Under the pieces are notes generated by a model. That model had not been told where the DNA came from. It did not search any database and was given only the letters and a program-made list of their open reading frames with translations. A stretch of 64,000 bases of DNA, taken from SIG454 sp045578465 (GTDB lineage Bacteria; Bacillota; Clostridia; Monoglobales; Monoglobaceae). Position numbers and translations under genes: made by a program. How positions within the stretch are numbered: position 1 is the stretch's first letter; every line of letters starts with the position of its first letter. Positions 25,950 to 34,288 of this stretch are shown here, one piece after another. The stretch is taken from NCBI GenBank assembly GCA_045578465.1, contig JAZNKJ010000029.1, forward strand, positions 42,576-106,575, given 5' to 3'.

Positions 25950-25983
25950 ACAACCACCTCATATACTTTATCGAGGTGGTTGT
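25950..25983 (+). promoter_or_regulatory. Hairpin that buries the SD of the amidase gene
   Basis: A perfect 11-bp stem (25950-25960 with 25973-25983) and a 12-base loop. The 3' arm contains GAGGTGG, the only good SD for the TTG start at 25985. It follows the tRNA-Gly terminator, so it is not needed to end the tRNA transcript. A weak terminator role (it is followed by TTTGTTT) is also possible. Confidence 0.55.
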
Positions 25984-25984
25984 T

Positions 25985-26698
25985 TTGTTTATTACTATAA
26001 AGCGAGGAAATATTATTTTTACTGTCTTAACTTTCGTTTTAGCCGTTATATTCGTGTCTTCCCTTTCTGTTGAGCGAAGTCAGACAGTAAGCACTTTTTC
26101 AACGCCTGTTTCCGGAAAGACTTTTGTCATAGACCCGGGACATGGCGGGATAGATGCCGGAGCTTCCGAAGGAGATGCAATTGAAAAGGACTTAAACTTA
26201 AAAATTGCAAACTGCCTCCGTGTTTTTATAGAAGAAAATGGCGGCAGAGTTGTTATGACCAGAAACTCTGACACAAACACAGCAGACCCAAACCGGGCAA
26301 AAACCGTCTCCCAGAAAAAGTCCGACCTTATAACACGAAAAAATCTGCCGGAAAAAGAAAAGGCAGACATTTTCATAAGTATCCATATGAACAAATTTTC
26401 AGAAGAAAAATATAAGGGAGCACAAGTATTTTGCGCCCCCTCATCATCTGAAAGTGAAAAACTCGGAGAGCTTGTTCAAGCCTCCCTTATTAAAAACGCT
26501 GACCCTCAAAACACCCGAAATCTGAAAATCGGAAATAGCATATACATTCTTAAAGACGCAACTATTCCGTCAATCTTAGTTGAATGTGGATTTCTTTCCA
26601 ACAAAGAGGAATCCGCCCGTCTTATGACCGAAAGTTATCAGCAAAAAGTTGCATGGGCCATATTTATGGGTGTTACAGAGTATCTCGCTCAAAAATAG
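25985..26698 (+). CDS. N-acetylmuramoyl-L-alanine amidase (CwlD-like)
   Basis: Secreted or membrane-tethered zinc amidase that cuts the amide bond between muramic acid and the peptide stem. From the proposed TTG start at 25985 it is 237 residues: a short basic N-terminus, one hydrophobic segment (about 10-29) and an Amidase_3 domain with VIDPGHGGIDAGA (zinc His), the catalytic Glu region, SIHMN (zinc His) and LVECGFLSNKEE. Size and single N-terminal anchor resemble CwlD, which makes muramic lactam in spore cortex. The start is uncertain because the only SD lies in a hairpin. It meets the nitroreductase gene with no gap. Confidence 0.88.
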   Translation: MFITIKRGNIIFTVLTFVLAVIFVSSLSVERSQTVSTFSTPVSGKTFVIDPGHGGIDAGASEGDAIEKDLNLKIANCLRVFIEENGGRVVMTRNSDTNTADPNRAKTVSQKKSDLITRKNLPEKEKADIFISIHMNKFSEEKYKGAQVFCAPSSSESEKLGELVQASLIKNADPQNTRNLKIGNSIYILKDATIPSILVECGFLSNKEESARLMTESYQQKVAWAIFMGVTEYLAQK

Positions 26699-27268
26699 TT
26701 AGTCTATGTATTTAACAATTTCGTCAATCTTGTCAAAATGTTTATTTGGCATAGGAACATTAACATTTCCGTATCCAAGAGCAACTGCGGCAATAATCTC
26801 GTAATCCTGTGGAGCGTTAAGCTTATCCATATAGATCTGGCCTTTTTCAGATTTAAGAAAATCATTGGCAAGACCTATCCAACAGCTGTCAATTCCAAGG
26901 TCTTTGGCGGCAAGCAACATATTTTCAATTGCAGCACCTGCATTAACACCTGTGCAGGTGTTATTTTTATCGCCTGTTACAAAAATAACCGTTGGTGCAT
27001 GGTAAAACGGGCTATAATTAGGCATAGCAAGACGCATTTTTATATGGTCGGTCGGATTTATGCTCATCTGCGCGATAACATCCCTTGAAAGCTCTTCCAA
27101 AAACTCCTTGTTGCGTACAACAGTAAGATGCCATGATACCTTATTAACAGCCATAGGGGCATACATCCCGCACTCAACAATGGTTTTAACATCCTCCATA
27201 CTAAGCTGGTTTTCGGGGTCAAAACCTCTTACCGCTCTTCTCTCTTTTATAACTTTAATTGTTTCCAT
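26699..27268 (-). CDS. Nitroreductase family protein
   Basis: FMN-dependent oxidoreductase of the nitroreductase superfamily, 189 residues from the ATG at 27268 (SD AGGAG; the longer frame begins upstream of the SD). Typical features are the N-terminal KERRAVRGF flavin-binding stretch, a GMYAPMAVN segment, and C-terminal AAVALGYG. Substrate unknown. Overlaps the end of the HhH gene by 14 bases, so the two are coupled. Confidence 0.9.
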   Translation of the reverse strand: METIKVIKERRAVRGFDPENQLSMEDVKTIVECGMYAPMAVNKVSWHLTVVRNKEFLEELSRDVIAQMSINPTDHIKMRLAMPNYSPFYHAPTVIFVTGDKNNTCTGVNAGAAIENMLLAAKDLGIDSCWIGLANDFLKSEKGQIYMDKLNAPQDYEIIAAVALGYGNVNVPMPNKHFDKIDEIVKYID

Positions 27269-27620
27269 CTCGCGTCTCCTCTTTTTCAATTTTAAATATT
27301 TCTCTGAGTTTTCCCATCCTCTTTTCTCCTATTCCCTCAGCGCCAAGCAAATCCTCAATCCCTCTGAAACCGCCAATTTCTTCGCGATACTTAATAATCT
27401 TTTCCGCAATTGATTCGCCAATTCCATAGACCTTCATAAAGTCCCATTTAGTCGCCTTATTTATGTCAATTCCATTCTCGGCACCCAAATCAATTTCCTT
27501 TATTCTGTCAAATACTTGCTTTTCATAAGGTGTTCCGTCATTTGTTATTTTAAGTCCGTAAAAATATGTAACTGCATAAGCCGCAAGGCACAACAAGATA
27601 ATATAGAGAATTTTCCTCAT
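27255..27620 (-). CDS. ComEA-like helix-hairpin-helix protein
   Basis: A 121-residue protein with an N-terminal membrane segment (about 3-20) and a C-terminal pair of helix-hairpin-helix motifs (INKATKWDFMKVYGIGESIAEKI; GIEDLLGAEGIGEKRMGKL). ComEA binds incoming DNA at the cell surface, but this version lacks the N-terminal extension and SLBB domain of full ComEA, so a general DNA-binding role is as likely. The ATG at 27620 has a GAGGT SD. Confidence 0.8.
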   Translation of the reverse strand: MRKILYIILLCLAAYAVTYFYGLKITNDGTPYEKQVFDRIKEIDLGAENGIDINKATKWDFMKVYGIGESIAEKIIKYREEIGGFRGIEDLLGAEGIGEKRMGKLREIFKIEKEETRDGNN

Positions 27621-27634
27621 AAGATACCTCAACT

Positions 27635-27669
27635 AAAAAACAAACCCACCTAATTTAAGGCAGGTTTGT
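27635..27669 (-). terminator. Terminator of the SASP gene
   Basis: Twelve-pair stem (27640-27651 with 27658-27669; two G-U pairs on the minus strand), 6-base loop and six T residues, between the spore-protein stop codon and the HhH gene. Confidence 0.85.
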
Positions 27670-27687
27670 CTTTCTTCTATTAAAGAA

Positions 27688-27903
27688 TTACATACTTTGA
27701 CCGTTTGCTAAATCTTTTTCAGCCTTCTCAATCATTTTCTTAACCATCTGTCCGCCGATTGAGCCTGCCTGTCTTGAAGTAAGGTCTCCGTTATAACCTT
27801 CCTTAAGCTGTACTCCAACTTCGTTGGCAGCTTCCATTTTAAACTTATCCATAGCAGCTCTTGATTCTGGAACTACTACACTGTTGTTACTTCTGTTAGC
27901 CAT
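27688..27903 (-). CDS. Alpha/beta-type small acid-soluble spore protein
   Basis: DNA-coating spore protein of 71 residues from the ATG at 27903 (SD GGAGGTGA). It has the family signature: a germination-protease site region (FKMEAANEVGV) and the C-terminal DNA-binding block YNGDLTSRQAGSIGGQMVKKM. Expected to be made in the forespore under sigma-G; I could not read a convincing sigma-G promoter in the 128-base upstream gap. Strong evidence that the organism sporulates. Confidence 0.95.
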   Translation of the reverse strand: MANRSNNSVVVPESRAAMDKFKMEAANEVGVQLKEGYNGDLTSRQAGSIGGQMVKKMIEKAEKDLANGQSM

Positions 27904-28031
27904 TTCTGACTCACCTCCCTTATTTTCCAAAACATTAAAAATATTTGAATTTTTTATGTTTTGTTTTCAAGTTTAGTTTGCCTCAATGACTATATAATAA
28001 ACATTGTAATTTCTGTTTTTTCTTCCAAATT

Positions 28032-28454
28032 CTACTGATTTTTTGCTTTTGTTTCGCAATAGGCACAGCGATAAACGCCGTTTTCAGTTTCAGAAAGTTT
28101 GAATATATGCTTTATGCCCTGTTCAACTGATGTAATGCATCTTGGATTTTTGCACACAATAACATTAACAAGCTCTTTCGGAAGAGAAAGATGTCTCTTT
28201 TCAACCAATACGCCGTCTTTAATGATATTAACAGTAATATTAGGGTCAATATAGCCTAAAACATCAAAATTGATGTCAACATCGGCGTCAATTTTGATAA
28301 TGTCCTTCTTTCCCATTTTTCGGCTCTGTGCATTCTTAATAATTGCAACAGAACAATCAAGCTCTTCAAGCTTTAAAAGCTCATAGATTTCCATACTGTT
28401 TCCTGATGCAATATGGTCAATTACAATCCCATTTTTTATGGAGTCTATATTCAT
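28032..28454 (-). CDS. pyrI: Aspartate carbamoyltransferase regulatory chain
   Basis: Allosteric subunit of ATCase, 140 residues. N-terminal nucleotide-binding domain (IDHIASGNSMEIYELL) and C-terminal zinc domain with four cysteines (CKNPRC and YRCAYC). It overlaps pyrB by four bases. Its presence implies CTP/ATP control of pyrimidine synthesis at the enzyme level. Last gene of the pyr operon. Confidence 0.97.
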   Translation of the reverse strand: MNIDSIKNGIVIDHIASGNSMEIYELLKLEELDCSVAIIKNAQSRKMGKKDIIKIDADVDINFDVLGYIDPNITVNIIKDGVLVEKRHLSLPKELVNVIVCKNPRCITSVEQGIKHIFKLSETENGVYRCAYCETKAKNQ

Positions 28455-29368
28455 ATCTCTACCTCCAAAAGCTTTAAGATAAGAGCCATTCTCATATACT
28501 TGCCATACTTAACCTGCTTAAAATAACAAGCTCTGCTGTCCTCATCCACCTCAGGAGAAATTTCATTAACCCTTGGAAGAGGATGCATAACGCAAAGGTC
28601 TTTTTTTGCATTTGCAAGTTTTTCCAAAGTAAGAATGTAGCTATCTTTAAGTCTTATATAATCCGCCTCATTGAAAAAACGCTCTCTTTGAACTCTTGTC
28701 ATATACAAAATATCCAGTTCTTTAACCGCTTCTTCCAAATCTCTTGTTTCGGTGTATGGGATATTATTTTTTTCAATAACACCCTTCTTTATGTAGTCAG
28801 GAAGAGAAAGCTCCTCAGGAGAAATTAAGACAAATTTGATGTTTTTATATCTTGACATAGCGTTGATAAGAGAGTGAACTGTTCTTCCGAATTTCAAATC
28901 TCCGCAAAAACCGATTGTCAGGTTGTCAAAACCACCTTTTTCCATCTTTATCGTAAGAAGGTCGGCAAGAGTTTGAGTTGGGTGATTATGTCCACCGTCT
29001 CCTGCATTTATAATCGGCACTTCTGCCTTAAAAGATGCTGCAAGAGGCGCTCCCTCTTTCGGATGTCTCATAGCGATAATGTCTGCATAGCATCCAACAG
29101 TTCTTACTGTGTCAGAAACGCTTTCTCCCTTTGCCGCAGAACTTGAATTAGCCTCGGAAAAGCCAATAACATTTCCGCCAAGCTCCATCATCGCCGCCTC
29201 AAAACTAAGCCTTGTTCTGGTTGACGGCTCGAAAAACAGCGTTGCCAGCTTTTTATAACGACATTTTTCCTGATATTTTTCAGGGTTTTTAATTATGTCT
29301 TCTGCGATATTGGTAAGCTCTTCGATTTCGCTTACCGATAAATCCAGAATATCTATAAGGTTACGCAT
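28451..29368 (-). CDS. pyrB: Aspartate carbamoyltransferase catalytic chain
   Basis: Condenses carbamoyl phosphate and aspartate, the committed pyrimidine step. The 305 residues show the carbamoyl-phosphate site FEPSTRTRLSFEAAM (about 46-60), HPTQTLADLLT and the MHPLPRVNEI loop. SD AAAGGAG. Pairs with pyrI to form the enteric-type holoenzyme. Confidence 0.98.
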   Translation of the reverse strand: MRNLIDILDLSVSEIEELTNIAEDIIKNPEKYQEKCRYKKLATLFFEPSTRTRLSFEAAMMELGGNVIGFSEANSSSAAKGESVSDTVRTVGCYADIIAMRHPKEGAPLAASFKAEVPIINAGDGGHNHPTQTLADLLTIKMEKGGFDNLTIGFCGDLKFGRTVHSLINAMSRYKNIKFVLISPEELSLPDYIKKGVIEKNNIPYTETRDLEEAVKELDILYMTRVQRERFFNEADYIRLKDSYILTLEKLANAKKDLCVMHPLPRVNEISPEVDEDSRACYFKQVKYGKYMRMALILKLLEVEI

Positions 29369-29386
29369 AAAATCGCTCCTTTAAAA

Positions 29387-30025
29387 TTATTTTATCCAAC
29401 TTTCGTCGCTTGGATTGTTGCGAAATTTTATAAGTCTTTCCTTGTCTTCTTCTTTAATATACCCTATTTTTGCTGCAACATCAACTGTTGTATCAAAATC
29501 TGTAAGGCTTGTGTTTTCAACATTCGCTTCGCTGAGTCTTTTAATTCCCTTTTCCATTCCGTAGGTATAGATTGACACGATACCTAAAACTTCGGCACCT
29601 GCTTCTCTTAACACATCAACAACTTCAATAACGCTGCCGCCTGTTGAAATAAGGTCTTCGATTACAACAACCTTCTGTCCTTTTTCAAGCTTTCCTTCAA
29701 TCTGGTTCTGTCTGCCGTGGTCCTTTGCACCGCTTCTTACATACCCCATTGGAATACCTAAAATATGCGCTGAAATTGCCGCATGAGCAATACCTGCTGT
29801 GCTTGTTCCCATAAGAACCTCTGCCTCAGGATATTTCTCCTTAACAGTTTCAGCAATGGCATTTTCAATGTCATCGCGAACTTTCGGAGCTGAAAGGGTG
29901 AGTCTGTTGTCGCAATATACAGGGCTCTTAATTCCGCTTGCCCAGGTAAAAGGCTCCTCAGGTCTTAAAAATACTGCACCTATACTTAATAAATCCTGTG
30001 CAATCAATCTTTTAATATTTTCCAT
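29387..30025 (-). CDS. pyrE: Orotate phosphoribosyltransferase
   Basis: Adds PRPP-derived ribose phosphate to orotate, forming OMP. The 212 residues include the PRPP-binding VVIEDLISTGGSVIE motif and the orotate site region FTWASGIKSPVYCDNR near the N-terminus. Located between pyrF and pyrB in the operon. Confidence 0.97.
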   Translation of the reverse strand: MENIKRLIAQDLLSIGAVFLRPEEPFTWASGIKSPVYCDNRLTLSAPKVRDDIENAIAETVKEKYPEAEVLMGTSTAGIAHAAISAHILGIPMGYVRSGAKDHGRQNQIEGKLEKGQKVVVIEDLISTGGSVIEVVDVLREAGAEVLGIVSIYTYGMEKGIKRLSEANVENTSLTDFDTTVDVAAKIGYIKEEDKERLIKFRNNPSDESWIK

Positions 30026-30043
30026 TTTTATTTCCTCCTAAGT

Positions 30044-30742
30044 TTAGTCAATAAATTCTGCCACGCATCTTTCATAAGCTGCCACAGGGTCCTCTGCCGC
30101 TGTAATCGGTCTTCCCACAACGATATAGTCAGAGCCGATTTCCTTAGCTTTTTCCGGAGTTGTTATTCTTACCTGGTCTCCGACATCTCCGCCTGCAAAT
30201 CTTATTCCAGGGGTTACTGTTAAAAACTCTTTACCGCAAACATCCTTAACCTTACTTGCTTCAAGAGGTGAACATACCACACCGTCAAGACCACATTCAG
30301 ACGCATTCTTTGCATATTTCATAACAACTTCATCAAGAGGTGCGTCAATGAGCAAATCATTTTTCATTCTCTCTTCACTTGTCGATGTGAGCATTGTCAC
30401 TGCGATTAAGAGAGGACGGCTTCCGTCTTCTCTTGTTAATCCTTCAAGAGCCGCCTCCATCATAGCTTTTGTTCCAAAAGCGTGAAGATTTACCATATCA
30501 ACATCAAGGCGAGATAAAACTGCCATTGATTTTTTAACTGTGTTTGGAATATCACAAAGTTTTAAATCAAGGAATATTTTATGTCCTCTCTCCTTAATTT
30601 CTTTAACAATTTCAGGACCTGCTGAATAATAAAGTTCCATGCCTATTTTAACATAAGGCTTTCTCTCGGTAAACTTATCCAAAAAGTTTAAAGTTTCCTC
30701 TTTGCTGGCAAAATCGCAAGCAATAATTACATCCTTTCCCAT
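30044..30742 (-). CDS. pyrF: Orotidine 5'-phosphate decarboxylase
   Basis: Converts OMP to UMP. The 232-residue barrel has the catalytic FLDLKLCDIPNTV motif, a LHAFG strand and the phosphate-binding GIRFAGGDVGDQ and VVGRPIT loops. AGGAGG SD; shares one base with the pyrD end. Confidence 0.97.
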   Translation of the reverse strand: MGKDVIIACDFASKEETLNFLDKFTERKPYVKIGMELYYSAGPEIVKEIKERGHKIFLDLKLCDIPNTVKKSMAVLSRLDVDMVNLHAFGTKAMMEAALEGLTREDGSRPLLIAVTMLTSTSEERMKNDLLIDAPLDEVVMKYAKNASECGLDGVVCSPLEASKVKDVCGKEFLTVTPGIRFAGGDVGDQVRITTPEKAKEIGSDYIVVGRPITAAEDPVAAYERCVAEFID

Positions 30743-31653
30743 TAGTGGGCACCTCCTATAATGTCGCTTAACTTTTCTATTTTGTATTTTTCACAAAGAG
30801 CAGGTAGCTCTTCAATGATATTCTTGCAAACATACGGCTCAGTTAAATTTGCCGCACCAACCTGCACAGCAGTCGCCCCTGCAAGCATCATTTCAACAAC
30901 ATTTTCAGCAGTTGCAACTCCGCCAACACCCATAATCGGGATTTTAACGGCTTCATAAACATCATATATCATTCTGATTGCAACAGGGAAAATTGCAGGA
31001 CCTGAAAAACCGCCTTTTTTATTGAAAATAACAGGTTTTCTTGTCTTTAAATCAATCTTCATTCCCATAAGTGTATTTATAAGGGTAAGTCCGTCTGCCC
31101 CTGCATCTTCGCAAGCCTTTGCAATCTCAACAATATCCGTAACATTGGGAGAAAGCTTTATGAAAACAGGCTTATCTGTAACAGCTTTAACCCGTCTTGT
31201 AACCTCTGCAGCATTTTTTGCATCAGTGCCAAAACTCATCCCGCCTGCATGAACATTAGGACAGCTTATGTTTACTTCAATAATTCCGATTTCAGGAACT
31301 TCCCCTAATTTTTCGCAGTTATATGTATACTCATCAAGGGAAAATCCACCAACATTCGCAATTGCTTTTTTATTAAAGCACTCCCTAAGCTTTGGTATTT
31401 CCTCGGAAATAACTTTTTCAACTCCCGGATTTTGAAGACCAACCGAGTTTATCATTCCCTCTATGCATTCTGCAATTCGAGGAAGTGGGTTGCCAAATCT
31501 TGGCTCTTTTGTTGTACCCTTTAACGAAATACTTCCTAAAATATTTATATCATAAAGTTCAGAGAATTCATATCCGAAACCATATGTTCCGCTTGCAGGA
31601 ATTATGGGATTATCAAGGCGAAGTCCGCCTAAATTAACGCTTAAATCTACCAT
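30742..31653 (-). CDS. pyrD: Dihydroorotate dehydrogenase, class 1B catalytic subunit
   Basis: FMN subunit that oxidises dihydroorotate to orotate. The 303 residues have the 1B-type active-site cysteine in NISCPNVHAGG and the C-terminal FMN-binding GVGGVATAENVVEMMLAGA and VQVGAAN. It works with PyrK, encoded immediately upstream with a seven-base overlap, so NAD is the electron acceptor. Confidence 0.97.
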   Translation of the reverse strand: MVDLSVNLGGLRLDNPIIPASGTYGFGYEFSELYDINILGSISLKGTTKEPRFGNPLPRIAECIEGMINSVGLQNPGVEKVISEEIPKLRECFNKKAIANVGGFSLDEYTYNCEKLGEVPEIGIIEVNISCPNVHAGGMSFGTDAKNAAEVTRRVKAVTDKPVFIKLSPNVTDIVEIAKACEDAGADGLTLINTLMGMKIDLKTRKPVIFNKKGGFSGPAIFPVAIRMIYDVYEAVKIPIMGVGGVATAENVVEMMLAGATAVQVGAANLTEPYVCKNIIEELPALCEKYKIEKLSDIIGGAH

Positions 31654-32378
31654 ATTATTTCCTCCTTTTTAAGAACAGGGCCGTCTTTACAAATTCGCTT
31701 GTTTCCATATTTTGTTTCACAGGAGCAACCCATACATGCTCCAAAACCGCATCCCATTCTCGCCTCAAAACTAAGCTCGCCTGATGTTTTTGATGCATCA
31801 TACACGCCTTTAAGCATAGGCTCAGGACCACAGGTATAAAAATATGTATAATCTTCTATTTCTTTCATTGCATCGGTTACAAAGCCTTTTATACCCTCTG
31901 TGCCGTCGTTAGTAGTTACAATTACCTTTGCACCAAGCTTTTCAAATTCAGCTTTATAGAAAACATCTTCCTGGCTCATAAAGCCCATAATAACCGTAAC
32001 ATCTTTTCCTTTTTCTATAAGCTTTCTGCAAAGATTAAACATTGGTGGCACGCCAACCCCTCCACCGATTAAAAGAGGCTTGTCCCCACTTTTTTCTATG
32101 GCAAAGCCATTGCCAAGACCTGTTAAAACATCAAGCTTTCCGCCATCCATTTTGCTCATTTTTTCTGTACCTTCGCCAACAACCTTATAGATTATTGTTA
32201 TGGTTTTATCATCATAATCGCAGACAGAGATTGGTCGTCTTAAAAATAGACCGTCAAGTTTTATGTTGATAAACTGGCCGGGATTTACCAAATCAGATGT
32301 ATCTCCATAGAGGACCATTTCATAGATGTCCCTTGCAATTTTCTTGTTTGATACTATATCAAATAAACTTTGTTTCAT
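31647..32378 (-). CDS. pyrK: Dihydroorotate dehydrogenase electron-transfer subunit
   Basis: FAD and [2Fe-2S] subunit linking PyrD to NAD. From the ATG at 32378 (SD GGAGGAAG) it is 243 residues. FAD-binding RRPISVCDYD (about 52-61), NAD-binding GGGVGVPPM and a C-terminal cluster motif CGFGACMGCSC...C are visible. Its ATG overlaps the pyrC stop (TAATG). A longer frame from 32429 would run inside pyrC and is rejected. Confidence 0.96.
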   Translation of the reverse strand: MKQSLFDIVSNKKIARDIYEMVLYGDTSDLVNPGQFINIKLDGLFLRRPISVCDYDDKTITIIYKVVGEGTEKMSKMDGGKLDVLTGLGNGFAIEKSGDKPLLIGGGVGVPPMFNLCRKLIEKGKDVTVIMGFMSQEDVFYKAEFEKLGAKVIVTTNDGTEGIKGFVTDAMKEIEDYTYFYTCGPEPMLKGVYDASKTSGELSFEARMGCGFGACMGCSCETKYGNKRICKDGPVLKKEEIIW

Positions 32379-33643
32379 TATTCTTCCTCCAGATGTGCAA
32401 TTTCCCCGTTTGAAACGGTCATCTTGCATTTACCATATACTTCTTCTCCCTCAAAAGGTGTCGCCTTACCCATCGATAAAAATTCATCAGGATTAACCGT
32501 ATATTTTTCATTTAAATCAAACACGGTAAAGTTGGCAACATCTCCTACCTTAATTCCGGTTTTTATATCAAATCGCTTTGATGGGTTTATGCTCAAAAGC
32601 TCTATAAGTTTTTCTAAGCTTAGTTCCCCGGTTTTAACAAATTTAGTATACATTATCGGAAAAGCAGTTTCAATCCCAACAACGCCCATTAAGCTATCTT
32701 TTAAGCCTCTGCCTTTTTCCTCTTTGGAGTGAGGAGCGTGGTCCGTTGCAATCATATCAATTGTGCCGTCTTTTATCCCTTCAACCAAAGCATCTCTGTC
32801 CTTTGCGCTTCGGATTGGAGGATTCATTTTAAATCTTCCCTCGTCCTTTATATCCATATCGCAAAGTGTAAGATAATGAGGTCCCGTTTCGCAGGTTATA
32901 TCAACCCCATCAGCCTTAGCTTTTCTGATTAAATCAACGCTTTCCTTAGTAGAAATATGGCAGACATGATACTTAGCCTTTGTTTCTTTCAAAAGTTCAA
33001 TATCTCTTTTTATCGGGAGCCACTCACTCTCAGAGCAAATCCCCTTATGTCCGTTCTCTTTGGCATATTCTCCATCATGAATATATCCGCCATTTAAGAG
33101 GGAATTTTCTTCGCAATGAGCCACAATAATTTTTTCAAGGGTTTTCGCTTTCTCCATAGCGCTCTTCATCAATTCTTCTCTTTGAACACCCCTGCCGTCA
33201 TCGGAAAAGCCAATAACTTTATCCGCCATACCCTCCATATCGGAAAGTTCTTCCCCTTTTTCTCCGCAAGTAATAGCGCCATAAGGATAAACTGAGATAA
33301 CTGCATCCTTTTCAATTATATCAGTCTGTGCTTTAAGGTTTGATACGCTGTCAGGAACAGGGTCTAAATTTGGCATAGAGCAAACCGCAGTATATCCACC
33401 CTTAGCGGATGCCATAGTTCCCGATTTTATTGTTTCTTTATATGAAAAACCCGGTTCTCGAAGATGCACATGAACATCAATAAAACCGGGAAAAACATAA
33501 CAATTTTCAAAATCAAATAGACTACGGCTCGCGTCCGCAGTTCTGTCAGAAATTTCAGATACCAATCCGTTGTCAATGAATATATTTTTCTTCTTAAAAG
33601 AATTGTCTTCATAAACCATAGCGTTTAATATGGCAAACTTCAT
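32378..33643 (-). CDS. pyrC: Dihydroorotase
   Basis: Zinc amidohydrolase that cyclises carbamoyl aspartate to dihydroorotate. The 421 residues show HVHLREPGFSYKETI (metal His pair, about 58-72), the HCEEN region and the ATDHAPHSKEEK motif. First gene of the operon, with an AGGAGCG SD and a consensus promoter that gives a leader of only about 30 bases. Confidence 0.97.
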   Translation of the reverse strand: MKFAILNAMVYEDNSFKKKNIFIDNGLVSEISDRTADASRSLFDFENCYVFPGFIDVHVHLREPGFSYKETIKSGTMASAKGGYTAVCSMPNLDPVPDSVSNLKAQTDIIEKDAVISVYPYGAITCGEKGEELSDMEGMADKVIGFSDDGRGVQREELMKSAMEKAKTLEKIIVAHCEENSLLNGGYIHDGEYAKENGHKGICSESEWLPIKRDIELLKETKAKYHVCHISTKESVDLIRKAKADGVDITCETGPHYLTLCDMDIKDEGRFKMNPPIRSAKDRDALVEGIKDGTIDMIATDHAPHSKEEKGRGLKDSLMGVVGIETAFPIMYTKFVKTGELSLEKLIELLSINPSKRFDIKTGIKVGDVANFTVFDLNEKYTVNPDEFLSMGKATPFEGEEVYGKCKMTVSNGEIAHLEEE

Positions 33644-33678
33644 TTTGTCTTACGCTCCTTTGTATTGATATCTTATAT

Positions 33679-33707
33679 ATTTTACCACACAGCAAAGCCT
33701 TTGTCAA
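33679..33707 (-). promoter_or_regulatory. Sigma-A promoter of the pyr operon
   Basis: Consensus minus-strand -35 TTGACA (33707-33702), 17-base spacer, -10 TAAAAT (33684-33679). The transcript would begin near 33672, too close to the ATG for a PyrR-type attenuator. Confidence 0.88.
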
Positions 33708-33731
33708 GAAAAACGGCTCCCTTTATTTATT

Positions 33732-33776
33732 AAAAAAAGAGAAAACACCGTGCTGAAAATACACGGTGTTTTCTCT
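33732..33776 (-). terminator. Terminator of the DUF6514-like gene
   Basis: Perfect 15-bp stem (33738-33752 with 33762-33776), 9-base loop and a seven-T tail on the minus strand. It insulates the pyr promoter from the upstream gene. Confidence 0.92.
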
Positions 33777-33820
33777 ACTGAAAAGGGGCTGTCTGCAACC
33801 CGAGCAGACATCAACAGGGT

Positions 33821-34063
33821 TTAAATGTATAACTCATCTCTTAACACTTGATTAAGGGATGAAGGCAATACCTTATTCTCGCACAAGAAGCGACACCAGC
33901 AGTTTGCTTCTTCTTCCATAAAGAAAAGCTCAGGGGATATGTTTTCCCTCGTGTCGCCCCTAAATGTTTCGCGTCCAATTATCTTATATTTTTCGCCCTT
34001 AACTGCTTTGTATTCAACTAAAATCTCGCCTTCTTCAAAGCCTTCTCTAAAAGTAAATTCCAT
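33821..34063 (-). CDS. Small DUF6514-like protein
   Basis: An 80-residue acidic soluble protein. The C-terminal pattern (NISPELFFMEEEANCWCRFL, then ENKVLPSSLNQVLRD) resembles DUF6514, a small clostridial family with no assigned function. It has its own sigma-A promoter and strong terminator, which supports it as a real gene, and lies directly after spoVT. I am unsure of the family assignment but confident that it is coding. Confidence 0.75.
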   Translation of the reverse strand: MEFTFREGFEEGEILVEYKAVKGEKYKIIGRETFRGDTRENISPELFFMEEEANCWCRFLCENKVLPSSLNQVLRDELYI

Positions 34064-34116
34064 ATAACCTTTCTCCGTATTTCCTTGCGTCTTTTGTGAC
34101 GACCGTCTGTATCACT

Positions 34117-34145
34117 ATTATCCCATAACACACCTCAACTTTCAA
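34117..34145 (-). promoter_or_regulatory. Sigma-A promoter of the DUF6514-like gene
   Basis: Minus-strand -35 TTGAAA (34145-34140), 17-base spacer, -10 GATAAT (34122-34117), about 54 bases upstream of the ATG. Confidence 0.75.
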
Positions 34146-34246
34146 CAACACTTTTTAAAAATTTTTCAAATCGCAAAATTCCTTATTATATGGCGAATTT
34201 TTACTTTTTTCTCTGAATTTCATATTATTATGTAACCCACTTTTTT

Positions 34247-34281
34247 AAAAAAATATGTCAAAAGAAATACTTTTGACATAT
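34247..34281 (-). terminator. Terminator of spoVT
   Basis: Perfect 12-bp stem (34253-34264 with 34270-34281), 5-base loop and a T run on the minus strand, just after the spoVT stop codon. Confidence 0.9.
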
Positions 34282-34288
34282 AAATTTT

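Noticed and set aside
25919..25984. 22-codon N-terminal extension of the amidase
   Set aside because: It begins inside the tRNA-Gly terminator and passes through the hairpin; the TTG at 25985 has an SD and gives a normal membrane anchor.
32379..32429. 17-codon N-terminal extension of PyrK
   Set aside because: It lies inside pyrC and has no SD; the ATG at 32378 has a good one and forms a TAATG overlap.
33732..33776. Strong hairpin near pyrC as a pyr attenuator
   Set aside because: It lies upstream of the pyr promoter and its T run fits termination of the DUF6514-like gene.
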